DNA of 45,280 nt from Bifidobacteriaceae bacterium. Its GTDB lineage: Bacteria > Actinomycetota > Actinomycetes > Actinomycetales > WQXJ01. A program made the translations under genes and the position numbers. The notes beneath the pieces are model-generated. The model did not search any database. It was not told the DNA's origin and was given only the letters and a program-made list of their open reading frames with translations. Where the stretch lies: positions 1 to 45,280 of the forward strand of contig JAITFE010000025.1 of NCBI GenBank assembly GCA_031281585.1, given 5' to 3'. Of the stretch, positions 1 to 10,350 are shown one piece after another; the first letter of the stretch is position 1, and the number at the start of each line of letters is the position of its first letter.

Positions 1-782
1 GGTACGGCGCGGAGCGGGTCCAGTCGGCTCTCGGCCGGGTGGCGGAGGTGCCGCTGGGCGGCACCGCCGTGGGGACGGGCATCAACACGCCCCAGGGCTT
101 CCCGCAGCGGGTGGTCGAACTGCTGGCGGAGGACACCGGCCTGCCGATTGTCGAGGCCCGCAACCACTTCGAGGCGCAATCCGCCCGGGACGCGTTGGTC
201 GAGTTGTCCGGCCAACTCAAGACCGTGGCCGTCTCGCTGATCAAGACCTGCAACGACCTGCGCTGGATGAGTTCCGGGCCCCGCGCCGGGCTGGGCGAGA
301 TCCACCTGCCGGACCTCCAGCCCGGCTCCTCGATCATGCCGGGCAAGGTCAACCCCGTTATTCCAGAGGCCACGCTGCAGGTCTGCTCCAGGGTGATTGG
401 GAACGACTCGGCGATCGCCTGGGGCGGGGCTTCCGGCTTCTTCGAGTTGAACGTCCAGATCCCGTTGATCGGGTCGGCGCTGCTGGAGTCGATTCGGCTG
501 CTGGCGGCGGTCTGTCGGCTCCTCGCCACCAAGGTGGTGGACGGCGTCACGGCTGACGCCGTGCACTGCCTGGAACTGGCCGAATCCTCGCCCTCGATTG
601 TCACGCCGCTCAACCGAATCATCGGCTACGAGGAGGCCGCGAAGGTCGCCAAGTACTCCGTGGCGCATGAGACCACGGTTCGCCAGGCCGTCTTGGACCT
701 GGGCCTGGTGGCCCAGGGAAAGATCACCGAAGCCCAACTGGATGCCGCGCTAAATGTGATGTCGATGACCCACCCCGCATGA
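1..782 (+). CDS. fumC: Fumarate hydratase class II, C-terminal part (5' truncated by window edge)
   Basis: This enzyme interconverts fumarate and L-malate in the TCA cycle. The reading frame is already open at base 3 and runs to TGA at 780-782, so the N-terminal part lies outside the window. The fumarase/aspartase signature [11 protein letters not shown] is present. The upstream block [16 protein letters not shown] and the downstream block [17 protein letters not shown] are typical of class II fumarases. The segment [15 protein letters not shown] also favours fumarase over aspartase, although the two families are close. The stop codon's last two bases are the first two bases of a perfect palindrome. 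A second, unrelated fumarase (class I) lies about 1.7 kb downstream on the other strand. Confidence 0.93.
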   Translation, partial: YGAERVQSALGRVAEVPLGGTAVGTGINTPQGFPQRVVELLAEDTGLPIVEARNHFEAQSARDALVELSGQLKTVAVSLIKTCNDLRWMSSGPRAGLGEIHLPDLQPGSSIMPGKVNPVIPEATLQVCSRVIGNDSAIAWGGASGFFELNVQIPLIGSALLESIRLLAAVCRLLATKVVDGVTADAVHCLELAESSPSIVTPLNRIIGYEEAAKVAKYSVAHETTVRQAVLDLGLVAQGKITEAQLDAALNVMSMTHPA

Positions 783-841
783 GAAATGGGGACGGTACCT
801 TTTTCCGGCTCTGCCGGAAAAAGGTACCGTCCCCATTTCTC
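781..841. repeat. Perfect 29-bp inverted repeat with 3-nt loop
   Basis: The left arm 781-809 and right arm 813-841 are exact reverse complements around the loop TCT (810-812). The core of each arm contains GGGGACGGTACC or its complement GGTACCGTCCCC. The palindrome begins inside the fumC stop codon. In RNA it would form a very stable hairpin that could block read-through or protect the 3' ends of the convergent fumC and xseB transcripts. There is no clean T-tract after it, so a classical intrinsic terminator is not clear. Arms of this kind resemble REP-type palindromes mobilised in trans; that origin is inference. Confidence 0.9.
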
Positions 842-848
842 TCGAGCT

Positions 849-870
849 GGAAAAGGGTACCGTCCCCGTT
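849..870. repeat. Third copy of the palindrome arm
   Basis: The sequence GGAAAAGGGTACCGTCCCCG repeats, with a few changes, the right arm of the adjacent palindrome (GGAAAAAGGTACCGTCCCCA). It sits directly against the xseB stop codon at 872-874. The three arms together fill the fumC-xseB intergenic space almost completely. Confidence 0.8.
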
Positions 871-871
871 T

Positions 872-1081
872 TTAGTCGGGGGGATTGGCGCGGGCCGCCA
901 GACGGGCGCGGGCCGCGTCCAGCCATTCCTGGCAGCGGTCCGCCAGCGCCTCACCCCGCTCCCACAGCGCCATGGCCTCCTCAAGGGTTTGCGAACCGGC
1001 CTCTAGCTCCTGGACCACCTGGACCAACTCCGTGCGGGCCTGTTCGTAGGACAATTCCCCAGCGGGGACCGGGTTGCTCAT
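872..1081 (-). CDS. xseB: Exodeoxyribonuclease VII small subunit
   Basis: The 69-aa product is the small subunit of exonuclease VII, which degrades single-stranded DNA into oligonucleotides with the large subunit XseA. The sequence has the family helical core: [18 protein letters not shown], then the motif [14 protein letters not shown] and a C-terminal helix ending [10 protein letters not shown]. The ATG start overlaps the TGA stop of xseA in an ATGA arrangement, so translation is probably coupled, which suits a complex needing several small subunits per large one. Length is normal for the family. The stop codon touches a repeat arm that may have replaced the original 3' flank. Confidence 0.93.
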   Translation of the reverse strand: MSNPVPAGELSYEQARTELVQVVQELEAGSQTLEEAMALWERGEALADRCQEWLDAARARLAARANPPD

Positions 1082-2325
1082 GGTTTCAAGCCTAGCGAGG
1101 CCCCCGGCGCGGGTCCGGCCTCCGCTCCAACCGCCGCCCCTGCGGCTTTGGCCCCGAACGCGCCGCCCGCCACCCGCACCCGCAGTTGGTCGCCCCCGGC
1201 GACCTGCGCCGGGTCGGTGACCAGCGCGCCCGCCTTGGTCACCAGCGCGTAACCGCGGTCCAGCGTCCCCTGGGGCGACAACGCCACCAGCCGCCCGGAC
1301 AAGACGGCCAGTTTGGCTTCGGCGGTGCCCAGCCTTTGCCCGATGCCGCGCCGCCCGTCCGCCGCCAAACTCGCCACCTCCTGGGCCCGGCTGGCGATGA
1401 TCCAAGCCGGGTCTTTCAACGCCGGTCGCGTCCTCAAGGCTGCCAGCGTCTCTAGTTCGCGGTCCAGCCGCACGGCGAGGATTCGCTCCAGCCGCTCGGC
1501 GGCGCCGCGGACCAGGGCCGACTCGTCGGCCCAATCCGGGACAATCCGCTTGCCCGCGTCCGTGGGCGTGGCCGCCCGGAAATCGGCCACCAGGTCAAGC
1601 AGCGGCGAGTCCGGCTCATGCCCTATGGCGCTCACCACCGGCGTGGACGCGGCGGCCACGGCCCTGATCAGGGCCTCGTCGGAGAAGGGCAGCAGGTCTT
1701 CCAGCGATCCGCCGCCGCGGGCGATCACGATCACCTCCACGGATTGGTCCGCGTCCAGTTCCGCCAGGGCCGCCGTCACCTGCGCGGCCGCTGTCAGCCC
1801 CTGCACCGCCGTGTTCTTGACCAAGAAGCGGGCGGCGGGCCAGCGGCGCGTGGCGACCTCCACCACGTCATGTTCCGCCTTGGAGTCCCGCCCGCAGATC
1901 AGTCCGATCAGCGCCGGGGCGAACGGCAACGGCCGCTTGCGTTCCAGCGCGAACAGGCCCTCGGCGGCCAACTTGCGTTTGAGCCGCTCCAACTGGGCCA
2001 GCAACTGGCCCTCGCCCGCCAGGCGGACCTCGCGGACCTTGAACGACAGCCGGCCCTGTTTGGTCCAGAACTCGAACTTGCCGTTGACCACGACCCGCGC
2101 GCCTTCGGCCAACTCCAAGCCGACCAGCGCGGAGGCGGGCACCGAGATGTCGATCGACACGTTTTGGGCGGTGTCCCTGAGCACGCCGAAGGCCATGCCC
2201 GCGCGGCGGTTGAACTGCACCACCTGGCCCTCCACCCAGACGGCGCCGAGCCGCTCAACGTAGCCTTTCACCAGGTCGGAGACCCGGCTGACCGGCCACG
2301 GAGTCTCCGGGGACGAGTCGTTCAC
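1078..2325 (-). CDS. xseA: Exodeoxyribonuclease VII large subunit
   Basis: This is the 415-aa catalytic subunit of exonuclease VII. An N-terminal OB-fold (roughly residues 10-105, including [20 protein letters not shown]) binds single-stranded DNA. The catalytic domain shows the family motifs [34 protein letters not shown] and [22 protein letters not shown] long coiled helix region follows, with the C-terminal LDRGYALV motif near residue 360. I chose the GTG at 2325 because homology begins just after it; the frame stays open further upstream but that extension overlaps the class I fumarase gene and looks non-biological. Its TGA overlaps the xseB ATG. The 164 bp upstream, up to the fumarase gene, show no clear feature. 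Confidence 0.93.
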   Translation of the reverse strand: MNDSSPETPWPVSRVSDLVKGYVERLGAVWVEGQVVQFNRRAGMAFGVLRDTAQNVSIDISVPASALVGLELAEGARVVVNGKFEFWTKQGRLSFKVREVRLAGEGQLLAQLERLKRKLAAEGLFALERKRPLPFAPALIGLICGRDSKAEHDVVEVATRRWPAARFLVKNTAVQGLTAAAQVTAALAELDADQSVEVIVIARGGGSLEDLLPFSDEALIRAVAAASTPVVSAIGHEPDSPLLDLVADFRAATPTDAGKRIVPDWADESALVRGAAERLERILAVRLDRELETLAALRTRPALKDPAWIIASRAQEVASLAADGRRGIGQRLGTAEAKLAVLSGRLVALSPQGTLDRGYALVTKAGALVTDPAQVAGGDQLRVRVAGGAFGAKAAGAAVGAEAGPAPGASLGLKP

Positions 2326-2489
2326 GCCGGCCCCGCCGTCTGGCGCCTTGAATCCCCGGCACCCCCGGTCCACGGGTCGGCCGCCCGGAGTCCGGACCGT
2401 CCGGCGTCCCGGGTCCCGGATCGCCGGCAGTTCGTTGGACTCGGCACGCGCTCCGGCGGCGAACCGGCCTGAAGCTCGGGGGCCACCGC

Positions 2490-4247
<1,758 letters not shown>

Positions 4248-4404
4248 GGCCAGGCTCCTTTGCTTCGAGGGTGTTCAGTTCCGCCGGGCCAATTCTCCCA
4301 TGCCCCCCTGACGACGCTGCCCGCGCTCGCGGCCTGCGGCGCTGCCCCCGTCGCTGGAACCGACGGGCGTTCGACGGGTCCGGCCGGGGTGAGAGACTAG
4401 GGGA

Positions 4405-5154
4405 ATGGCGAAAAGCACCGGCAAGGTTGTCCTTTGGCATTTGCTCATGGCGGGGGCCGCCCTGGGCACCCTGGCCGCCTGGCGCTGGCAGCGCCGCTGG
4501 GGCGCCACCGCCGCCGAACAACGCGCCGTTTTGCCTGGGGACGACCTGATTCCGCAGCCGTTGGCCCAGGCCACGCGGGCGATCGGCATTGACGCCCCGC
4601 CGGACGTGGTCTGGCCGTGGCTGAAACAACTCGGCTACGGCAAGGCGGGTTTCTACTCCTACGCCTGGTTGCAGCGGTTGGCGGGCCTCGACATTGAGAA
4701 CGCGGACGCCATTGTGCCCGAGTGGGCGGACATCGAGGTGGGAAGCACCGTCAACCTGGCCGAGGACTTGGGGCTGTCGGTGGCCTGCGCCGAACCGGAA
4801 CGCGCGCTGGTGCTGGTTGGGGCGGGCGACCCCCCGCCCGGAATGGGCCAGTTCGACTTCTCTTGGGCGTTTGTGCTTGAACCGGAGGGTCCCGTCGGCA
4901 CGCGCCTGGTGGTCCGGGAACGTTATTCCTGGTCAAGGTGGCTGGACGGGCTGACCATCAAAGCCGTGGGGTGGGTCAGTTTCGTCATGAGCCGCGCCAT
5001 GTTGCAGGGCATCCGGGCCCGCGCGGAACGCTCGTGGCAGGACCGCCTTGACGCCAGATTGGACGATGCCGCCGCCGACGTCCCCGAATCCCCTTCCGCC
5101 GTCGGGTCGGCCGGCGCTGGCGACCAGGCTGACGCGCCCCAGGCTTTGGCTTGA
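4405..5154 (+). CDS. SRPBCC-fold (polyketide cyclase/START-like) membrane-anchored protein
   Basis: This 249-aa protein begins with a short basic stretch and one hydrophobic segment (residues 8-25, [18 protein letters not shown]), then about 180 residues with the pattern of an SRPBCC ligand-binding fold. Typical elements are [18 protein letters not shown], the [18 protein letters not shown] loop, and the strands [11 protein letters not shown] and [11 protein letters not shown]. Proteins like this are common in Actinomycetota and bind small hydrophobic ligands; no substrate can be read from the sequence. The acidic, low-complexity tail (after residue 215) overlaps no other gene. It lies divergent to the class I fumarase gene across 157 bp and only 91 bp upstream of ispH, so the two may share a transcript. 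Confidence 0.75.
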   Translation: MAKSTGKVVLWHLLMAGAALGTLAAWRWQRRWGATAAEQRAVLPGDDLIPQPLAQATRAIGIDAPPDVVWPWLKQLGYGKAGFYSYAWLQRLAGLDIENADAIVPEWADIEVGSTVNLAEDLGLSVACAEPERALVLVGAGDPPPGMGQFDFSWAFVLEPEGPVGTRLVVRERYSWSRWLDGLTIKAVGWVSFVMSRAMLQGIRARAERSWQDRLDARLDDAAADVPESPSAVGSAGAGDQADAPQALA

Positions 5155-5245
5155 GAACGCGGGGAAGCCGGTCGGCTTGGAAAAGGCGGGGCACGCGGGT
5201 GGGCCGCCGGACCGCCCGGCGGGCAAGGCTGGCGGGGGAGCGCTA

Positions 5246-6223
5246 GTGGGGAAGGTGCTGCTGGCCGCGCCGCGCGGCTATTGCGCGGGCGTGGACAGGG
5301 CGGTTGAGACGGTCGAGCGCGCTTTGGAGCTCTACGGCGCGCCGATTTACGTGCGCAAGGAGATTGTCCACAATCGCCATGTGGTGGACCGGCTGGCTGG
5401 CCGGGGCGTGGTGTTCGTGGCCGAATTGGATCAGGTTCCCCACGGGGCGTGGGTGGTGTTCTCCGCCCATGGTGTCTCCCCGGCCGTCCGGGAACAGGCG
5501 AAGGCGCGCGGCCTGCAGGTCATCGACGCGACCTGCCCGCTGGTCACCAAAGTGCACCGCGAGGTCGGCAAATTCGCAGGCCGAGGCTTCTCCATTGTGC
5601 TGATTGGGCACCAGGGCCACGAGGAAGTGGAAGGGACGGCCGGCGAGGCGCCGCAGGCCATCCAGGTGATCGACTCCCCGGCGGAGGTAGACGCGGTCGA
5701 GGTGCCAGATCCCGCCAAGGTGGCCTGGCTGTCCCAGACCACCTTGTCGGTCGATGAGACCATGGCGACCGTGGCCCGCCTGCGGGAACGTTTCGCGGAC
5801 CTGACCGACCCGCCCTCGGACGACATTTGCTATGCGACGCAGAACCGCCAAGGGGCCGTCAAACAAATCGCGGAGCGCTGCGACGTGGTGATCGTGGTCG
5901 GGTCCGCCAATTCATCCAACTCGGTCCGACTGGTCGAGGTCGCCCTTGGCCACGGGGCGAAGGCCGCCTACCGGGTGGATTCGGCGGCCGAGGTCGACCC
6001 TGGCTGGCTGGACGCCGCGGCCACGGTGGGGCTGACCTCGGGCGCCTCGGTGCCGGAGGTCCTGGTGGACCAGGTGCTGGACCGGCTGGCCGTCCTGGGC
6101 TTCGACCACCGCGAAGAGGTGGCCGCCGCCTCTGACGCGCTCGCTTTCGCGCTGCCGCGCGACCTGCGCAAAGACATGGAATCCGCGGGTCAACCGATCC
6201 CGCAGCTCCCGCACCGCGCTTGA
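5246..6223 (+). CDS. ispH: 4-hydroxy-3-methylbut-2-enyl diphosphate reductase
   Basis: IspH catalyses the last step of the non-mevalonate (MEP) isoprenoid pathway, reducing HMBPP to IPP and DMAPP with a [4Fe-4S] cluster. The three cluster cysteines are Cys13 (PRGYCAGV), Cys97 (DATCPLV) and Cys195 ([11 protein letters not shown]). Active-site motifs [11 protein letters not shown] (His125, Glu127), [18 protein letters not shown] and TSGASVPE are intact. The GTG at 5246 is chosen because GGGGGAG lies 5 nt upstream and homology begins at the next codons; 325 aa is the usual length. The frame is open further upstream, but that part is Gly/Pro-rich and overlaps the previous gene. Its stop lies 4 bp from the convergent nudC stop. 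Confidence 0.95.
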   Translation: MGKVLLAAPRGYCAGVDRAVETVERALELYGAPIYVRKEIVHNRHVVDRLAGRGVVFVAELDQVPHGAWVVFSAHGVSPAVREQAKARGLQVIDATCPLVTKVHREVGKFAGRGFSIVLIGHQGHEEVEGTAGEAPQAIQVIDSPAEVDAVEVPDPAKVAWLSQTTLSVDETMATVARLRERFADLTDPPSDDICYATQNRQGAVKQIAERCDVVIVVGSANSSNSVRLVEVALGHGAKAAYRVDSAAEVDPGWLDAAATVGLTSGASVPEVLVDQVLDRLAVLGFDHREEVAAASDALAFALPRDLRKDMESAGQPIPQLPHRA

Positions 6224-6227
6224 GCGG

Positions 6228-7016
6228 TCAGAACCAGCCCGCAAGCGCGCCCGCGCGCCACGACTCGACGGTTTGACGCGCCACGGAGTAATCCAGCGGC
6301 AGGGTGACCTGGCCCGAGGCGAGGGCGCGGGTGAGGGCGGGCCGGGTGAACCACACGGCATCGGTGATTTCGACCCCGTCAACCCTGATCTCGGTGGAAG
6401 TCGCCAGGGCCGCGAATGAGGCCATCAACGAACCGGGGAACGGCCAGGGCTGCGAACGGATGAAGCGCAATTCGGACACCTCGATCCCCACCTCTTCCAA
6501 GGCTTCGCGGCGCACCGCCGCCTCCAACGCCTCGCCCGCCTCCACGAACCCGGCCACCAGGGTGTAAAGGCCGTCCGGGTGGTTGGCGGCATGGGACAAC
6601 AACAGCCGTTCGTCCTGGTCCAGGATCGCGGTGATGATGCAAGGGTCGGTGCGGGGGAAAACCGCGCGGTCTTCCCGCACGCAGAGGTACCCCTCCCGTG
6701 CGGGGTCGGGTTCGACCGGGCCGCCGCAAGCGGGGCAGAACCGGGACTGATGGCGCCAATTGGCGACCGCGACGGCCCTCAACGCGGCTGGCTGGGTGGC
6801 CGGAGGCAGGGCGGGCAACGCCGCCCGCGCGGGCACCCAAACCGCGTCGGGGATCGCCAACGGCGAGGATCGGGATTCGGTCACGACGGCCGCAATGCCG
6901 TCGCCCACCGGGACTGGCGGAATGGCTGGGAGCGCCTGAGCGGCATCGGCCAACCGATGGCCGGACATCAACAAAAGGGGGGCGGTGCCGGGAATCACGC
7001 CGATGACCTGTGCCAC
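6228..7016 (-). CDS. nudC: NADH pyrophosphatase-type Nudix hydrolase (NudC family)
   Basis: NudC enzymes hydrolyse NAD(H) to NMN(H) and AMP and can remove NAD caps from RNA. A complete Nudix box (GX5EX7REUXEEXGU) spans residues 156-178, and the NudC-specific motif SQPWPFPGS follows at 188-196. The zinc-ribbon zone shows CPAC (94-97) and Cys112, but the fourth Cys of a normal ribbon is absent (LCVRED). The N-terminal domain is short for the family. The start is uncertain: GTG at 7016, GTG at 6998 and ATG at 6968 are all in frame. I took 7016 because GGGGAG stands just ahead of it, although the spacing is tight. It is convergent with ispH. Confidence 0.85.
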   Translation of the reverse strand: MAQVIGVIPGTAPLLLMSGHRLADAAQALPAIPPVPVGDGIAAVVTESRSSPLAIPDAVWVPARAALPALPPATQPAALRAVAVANWRHQSRFCPACGGPVEPDPAREGYLCVREDRAVFPRTDPCIITAILDQDERLLLSHAANHPDGLYTLVAGFVEAGEALEAAVRREALEEVGIEVSELRFIRSQPWPFPGSLMASFAALATSTEIRVDGVEITDAVWFTRPALTRALASGQVTLPLDYSVARQTVESWRAGALAGWF

Positions 7017-7087
7017 TCTCCCCAATTTACTGTCATGTCGCGCGGGCGGGGGTGGGCGACAGGCCCAGGGCCAGCCGGCGGGCGGGG

Positions 7088-7867
7088 CTACCAGGTGGCG
7101 TCGCCGCGCGTGAGCACGTCCGTGCCCCCGTCCACAAACACGACCTGGCCGCACAAGTGCGTGTTCTCCTCCGAGGCCAGCCAAACCAGCAGCCGCGCGG
7201 GCGCTGTGGGCGGCGCGGCGGGGCCGTTGAGCGGCATGGGCGTCGATTTGAAGGCCAATTCGCGTCCCTCCGGGGTGGACAAGAGCTGCTTTGTCATGGG
7301 CGTTTCCACCACCCCCGGGGCGATCGCGTTGAGCGGAATGGACTGGCCCGCCCAGCGCCTCTTCGGGGCCGAGCGCCGCACCCAGCGCGCCAACGCCTCC
7401 TTCGACGAAGAGTAGATCAAGTACCCCAAACGCGGATCCGCTTCGAGTTCCTTTGCCCTGGCCAGAGCGGCCGGTTCGTCGCCGGCCAACATCATGTCCA
7501 CCAAGGCCGGGTCGGCCGGATGCAGACTGGCGGTCGAGGACACGCCCACCGCCCTGGGCGCCGGCGAACCCGCCAGGTAGGGCCGCAACCCTTCCAGCGT
7601 GGCCACCATTCCGAAGTAGTTGACCGATGCCGTCAGCGCAGTTGGCGCCGAAATCCCGGCCACGGCGATTATCCCGTCCAGCCGTCCCCCCGCCAGTTCT
7701 CCCGCCAGGTCGACCAACGCCATGCGCCCGTCCGCCGTGGCCAGGTCGCAATCAATGTCGCTGCCTTTGACGTCGGCCCCGATGACCCGGTGGCCTTGTT
7801 CCGCCAACAGCGTCGCTGTGGCCTGGCCGATTCCCGATCCCGCCCCGGTGACCAAGTAGGTCCGCAT
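7088..7867 (-). CDS. Short-chain dehydrogenase/reductase (SDR)
   Basis: This 259-aa protein is a classical SDR, an NAD(P)(H)-dependent oxidoreductase. The Rossmann motif TGAGSGIG is at residues 7-14, and Asp32 after the second strand suggests a preference for NAD. The catalytic set is Ser (GVSSTAS, about 110-111), Tyr152 and Lys156 (YSSSK). The C-terminal segment NAIAPGVVETPM and the end CGQVVFVDGGTD are family-typical. The layout resembles 3-alpha(20-beta)-hydroxysteroid dehydrogenase-like SDRs, including a long insert between the Ser and Tyr blocks, but the substrate cannot be assigned. It lies 71 bp upstream of nudC on the same strand and divergent from the MFS gene across 160 bp. Confidence 0.88.
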   Translation of the reverse strand: MRTYLVTGAGSGIGQATATLLAEQGHRVIGADVKGSDIDCDLATADGRMALVDLAGELAGGRLDGIIAVAGISAPTALTASVNYFGMVATLEGLRPYLAGSPAPRAVGVSSTASLHPADPALVDMMLAGDEPAALARAKELEADPRLGYLIYSSSKEALARWVRRSAPKRRWAGQSIPLNAIAPGVVETPMTKQLLSTPEGRELAFKSTPMPLNGPAAPPTAPARLLVWLASEENTHLCGQVVFVDGGTDVLTRGDATW

Positions 7868-8027
7868 GTTTTCCCCCGATGTGTGCTGGGGCGCGGTCGG
7901 CTGTGACCGCGCCGTTCATTCCATTCTGCGTTGCGCGCGCGCTTTTCCCAAACCGGCCAAGGGACCTTCGGCCCAGGTGGTCCTACGACATGCGCCGTTC
8001 ACCCGCGAGGCCTATGATTTTGAACTT

Positions 8028-9479
8028 ATGCGTCCGTACCTCGACCTGCTCAAAATCCCAGGTGCGGCCGCGTTTTGCGCGGCTGCGCTGGTGGCGCGCG
8101 CGGGCGGGGCGATGATGGGGATCGGGACGGTCATGATGGTCTCCACCGAGTACCACAGCTACGCGCTGGCGGGCAGCGTTTCGGCCGCGAATGTCATCGC
8201 TTGGGCAGTCGGCACGGCCGTGTTGTCGAATCTGGTCGACCGTTACGGGCAGCGGCGGGTGATGTTGCCGGCGGCGCTCGTGTCGGCGGGGACGCTGGCC
8301 GTGCTGGTGGTCTTCGGCATTTTGCACACTCCGGACTGGGCCTTGTTCGCCCCGGCGGTCATCTCCGGCGCCACGGGCGGCGCCCCTGGTGCCATGGTCA
8401 GGGCACGGTGGAACGTGGTGGTCAAGAGCGCCCGCCAGTTGCACACCGCGTTTTCTTTGGAATCCACACTGGATGAACTCTGCTTCGTGGTCGGGCCGGT
8501 CGCGGCCACATTCTTGGCCACCCAGGTCATGCCGAGCGCCGGATTGATCGCGCCGGTCATCCTGGGCGTGGTCGGCTCGCTCTGGTTCTACTCAATGCGG
8601 GCGACCGAACCGCCGGTCTTGGGCCGGAAACCGCATGTCGCCGAACCGCGCCGACAGGATGAGGCCCAGCCGCCGGACTTGGCGACGCACCCCGCCGAAG
8701 ACGCGCCCGCCGGGCCTTCGGCCGCCCCGCCCGCTGAGCGGTCGGGCGGGACTGGGTCCCTCCCGGAAGGGGCGGTGGCGGGAGCGGCGGGCGGGTTGCC
8801 GCACGGCGCTGCGGATGAGTCGCGCGGGGTGCGGCGTGGGCTCGCGCGTGGCGCGCGCACAGCGGCCGCGGCTGCGTCCCGGTTGACGGCCGAGTTGATT
8901 CTGGTCATGCCGGGCGTCGCCCCGGTGGCGATCGTCACCGTGATGGTGGGCGCCTTGTTCGGGGCGTGCGACGTGACTGTCGTGGCCGCCACCGACGCCT
9001 GGGGTGTGAAGCCGTTGTCCGGAGCGGTCCTGGGCGCGATTTCCCTGGGCTCCGCGCTGGGCGGCTTGGCGTACGGCTCGCGGAACTGGGTGAGTTCGGT
9101 GGCCCGGCGCTGGGTGATCTGCCTGGGGCTGCTGTCGCTGGCCTGCGTGTCGGTTCTGTTCGCGTCCGATCCGCTGTTCCTGAGCCTGGTCGGATTCGCG
9201 GCTGGTCTGACCATCGCGCCCACCATGATCAACCTCAACGCCTTGATGCAGTCGTTGGTGCCGACCAACCGGTTGACCGAGGGGCTGGCCTGGGTCGGAA
9301 CGTCTCTGGGGATTGGCGTCTCCGCCGGCGCGGCCCTGGCGGGTCAGCTGATCGAGAAGGTCGGCTACCAGGCCGGTTTCGTCGCCATGATGACGGCGGG
9401 ATTCGTCGGCACCGCCTTGGCGCTGGTCCGGGCCCGTGCGGTGGCCCGCACGGCGCGCGAAGTGGCCGCAGGCCGGTAG
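8028..9479 (+). CDS. MFS transporter
   Basis: This 483-aa integral membrane protein has about 12 hydrophobic segments in two halves, as in the major facilitator superfamily. A motif-A-like loop, DRYGQRRVMLP, lies between helices 2 and 3. The halves are joined by an unusually long Pro/Ala/Arg-rich cytoplasmic loop (roughly residues 200-290), followed by AELILVMPGVAPVAIVTVMV. The C-terminal half ends in a short basic tail. The substrate is unknown; actinobacterial relatives are annotated only as putative efflux carriers. I use the ATG at 8028 because the membrane-protein homology begins there; the frame is open 54 codons further upstream but that part overlaps the SDR start region and is not membrane-like. 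Confidence 0.85.
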   Translation: MRPYLDLLKIPGAAAFCAAALVARAGGAMMGIGTVMMVSTEYHSYALAGSVSAANVIAWAVGTAVLSNLVDRYGQRRVMLPAALVSAGTLAVLVVFGILHTPDWALFAPAVISGATGGAPGAMVRARWNVVVKSARQLHTAFSLESTLDELCFVVGPVAATFLATQVMPSAGLIAPVILGVVGSLWFYSMRATEPPVLGRKPHVAEPRRQDEAQPPDLATHPAEDAPAGPSAAPPAERSGGTGSLPEGAVAGAAGGLPHGAADESRGVRRGLARGARTAAAAASRLTAELILVMPGVAPVAIVTVMVGALFGACDVTVVAATDAWGVKPLSGAVLGAISLGSALGGLAYGSRNWVSSVARRWVICLGLLSLACVSVLFASDPLFLSLVGFAAGLTIAPTMINLNALMQSLVPTNRLTEGLAWVGTSLGIGVSAGAALAGQLIEKVGYQAGFVAMMTAGFVGTALALVRARAVARTAREVAAGR

Positions 9480-9703
9480 CGCCGTCTTGGCGCGGGCGGG
9501 GGCAGTCTTTTCGGGCCGCCCCCAAGCGATCCGTCCACTCTCTCGGCGTTCCGGATTCCAGTCGCAAGTCGGATTGCTCCGTGCCTTCTCGCTGATCCCC
9601 CTCGCCCGGCGGCGGATCCCGCGCCACCGGTTCATCGACTGGCGGATTCTCCTACCCCCTCGCCGCCGACTGGCGGATCTTGCGCCGCCGGCTCCGTCCC
9701 CGA
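9480..9703. other. Non-coding stretch after the MFS gene
   Basis: No convincing gene is present here. I see only small imperfect repeats: the string GACTGGCGGAT occurs twice (around 9637 and 9668) next to CCCGCGCC / TTGCGCCGCC blocks. It leads directly into the half-site array. Confidence 0.6.
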
Positions 9704-9734
9704 CCAGATGAAAACCTACATTCGCCGCCCCTGA

Positions 9735-9824
9735 CCGCCCCTGACCAGATGCGAACGTACACTCGGTGCCGACTGTACGTTTTTGTCTGGCTCTCCGGCC
9801 CGAGTGTACGTTCCTGTCTGGCCC
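9735..9824. repeat. 90-bp direct repeat, copy 1
   Basis: Bases 9735-9824 are identical to 9953-10042 (offset 218 bp). Each copy contains one forward and two reverse half-sites of the array. Perfect identity indicates a recent local duplication or gene conversion. Confidence 0.9.
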
Positions 9825-9952
9825 GGACAGTCGAATGTACGTTCCTGTCTTGGGGCCAATTCCGTATTCCAAGGTCACGGGCTCGAAGGAGGGCCGACCG
9901 GCAGATGAAAACCTACATTCACCGCCCCCAACCAGATAAGGGCTTACACTCG

Positions 9953-10042
9953 CCGCCCCTGACCAGATGCGAACGTACACTCGGTGCCGACTGTACGTTT
10001 TTGTCTGGCTCTCCGGCCCGAGTGTACGTTCCTGTCTGGCCC
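9953..10042. repeat. 90-bp direct repeat, copy 2
   Basis: This is an exact copy of 9735-9824. The copies diverge abruptly at both ends: after GCCC the next base is C here and G in copy 1. Confidence 0.9.
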
Positions 10043-10350
10043 CGCAGGTCGGGCGGGCAAGACGCCCTGGCGCCGAGAAGGGCGGCGCTATTGGCCGTGG
10101 CCGGATTGACCTCAAACCGCCTCGGGGACCCGTTTCAGGTCAATCAGGCCGCCTCGCGCAAAGAATCCGCTTCGGGCTGAAGCGGGTTCCGGATCGTCGA
10201 CCGATGGGCTTTGTGCCTCCGCCTGTGGCCAGTGGCGACTGCTCCAACGCCTCCCCGAGTGGCGGGTTCTGGACGGGGCGGGTTGCGGGCTGAGCGCTGG
10301 TGCGGTGCCGGTCGCCGGGGTGGCCTTGGGCGCGGTGGTTTTGCTGCGGA
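10043..10350. other. Non-coding stretch upstream of the first giant surface gene
   Basis: I find no gene here. A small hairpin (CCGCTTC, loop GGGCT, GAAGCGG at 10167-10185) is visible, without a T-tract. The promoter of the surface-protein gene should lie in the 3' part of this stretch, but I cannot pick a convincing -35/-10 pair. Confidence 0.5.

Larger units (their letters stand above)
9704..10042. repeat. Array of ten ~20-bp half-sites in both orientations
   Basis: Five forward half-sites of the type CCAGATGMRAACSTACAYTC start near 9704, 9744, 9900, 9930 and 9962. Five reverse-type half-sites (GASTGTACGTTYYTGTCTGG) start near 9771, 9802, 9832, 9989 and 10020. A forward and a reverse element pair into near-palindromes. 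Spacing is irregular (about 30-70 bp), so this is not a CRISPR. The array resembles a BIME/REP cluster or a multi-site operator. No REP-associated transposase is in the window. Confidence 0.8.

Noticed and set aside
9704-10042. A CRISPR array
   Set aside because: The repeats are ~20 bp, lie in both orientations, have irregular spacing and share the sequence between them in the 90-bp duplication. No cas gene is present.
8592-10115. A 507-codon minus-strand frame across the MFS gene end and the half-site array
   Set aside because: It is antisense to the MFS gene, and its N-terminal part is translated repeat DNA. Composition is not protein-like.
10167-10185. A terminator hairpin upstream of surface gene 1
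   Set aside because: The stem is only 7 bp with no T-tract after it, and no gene end is nearby to terminate.
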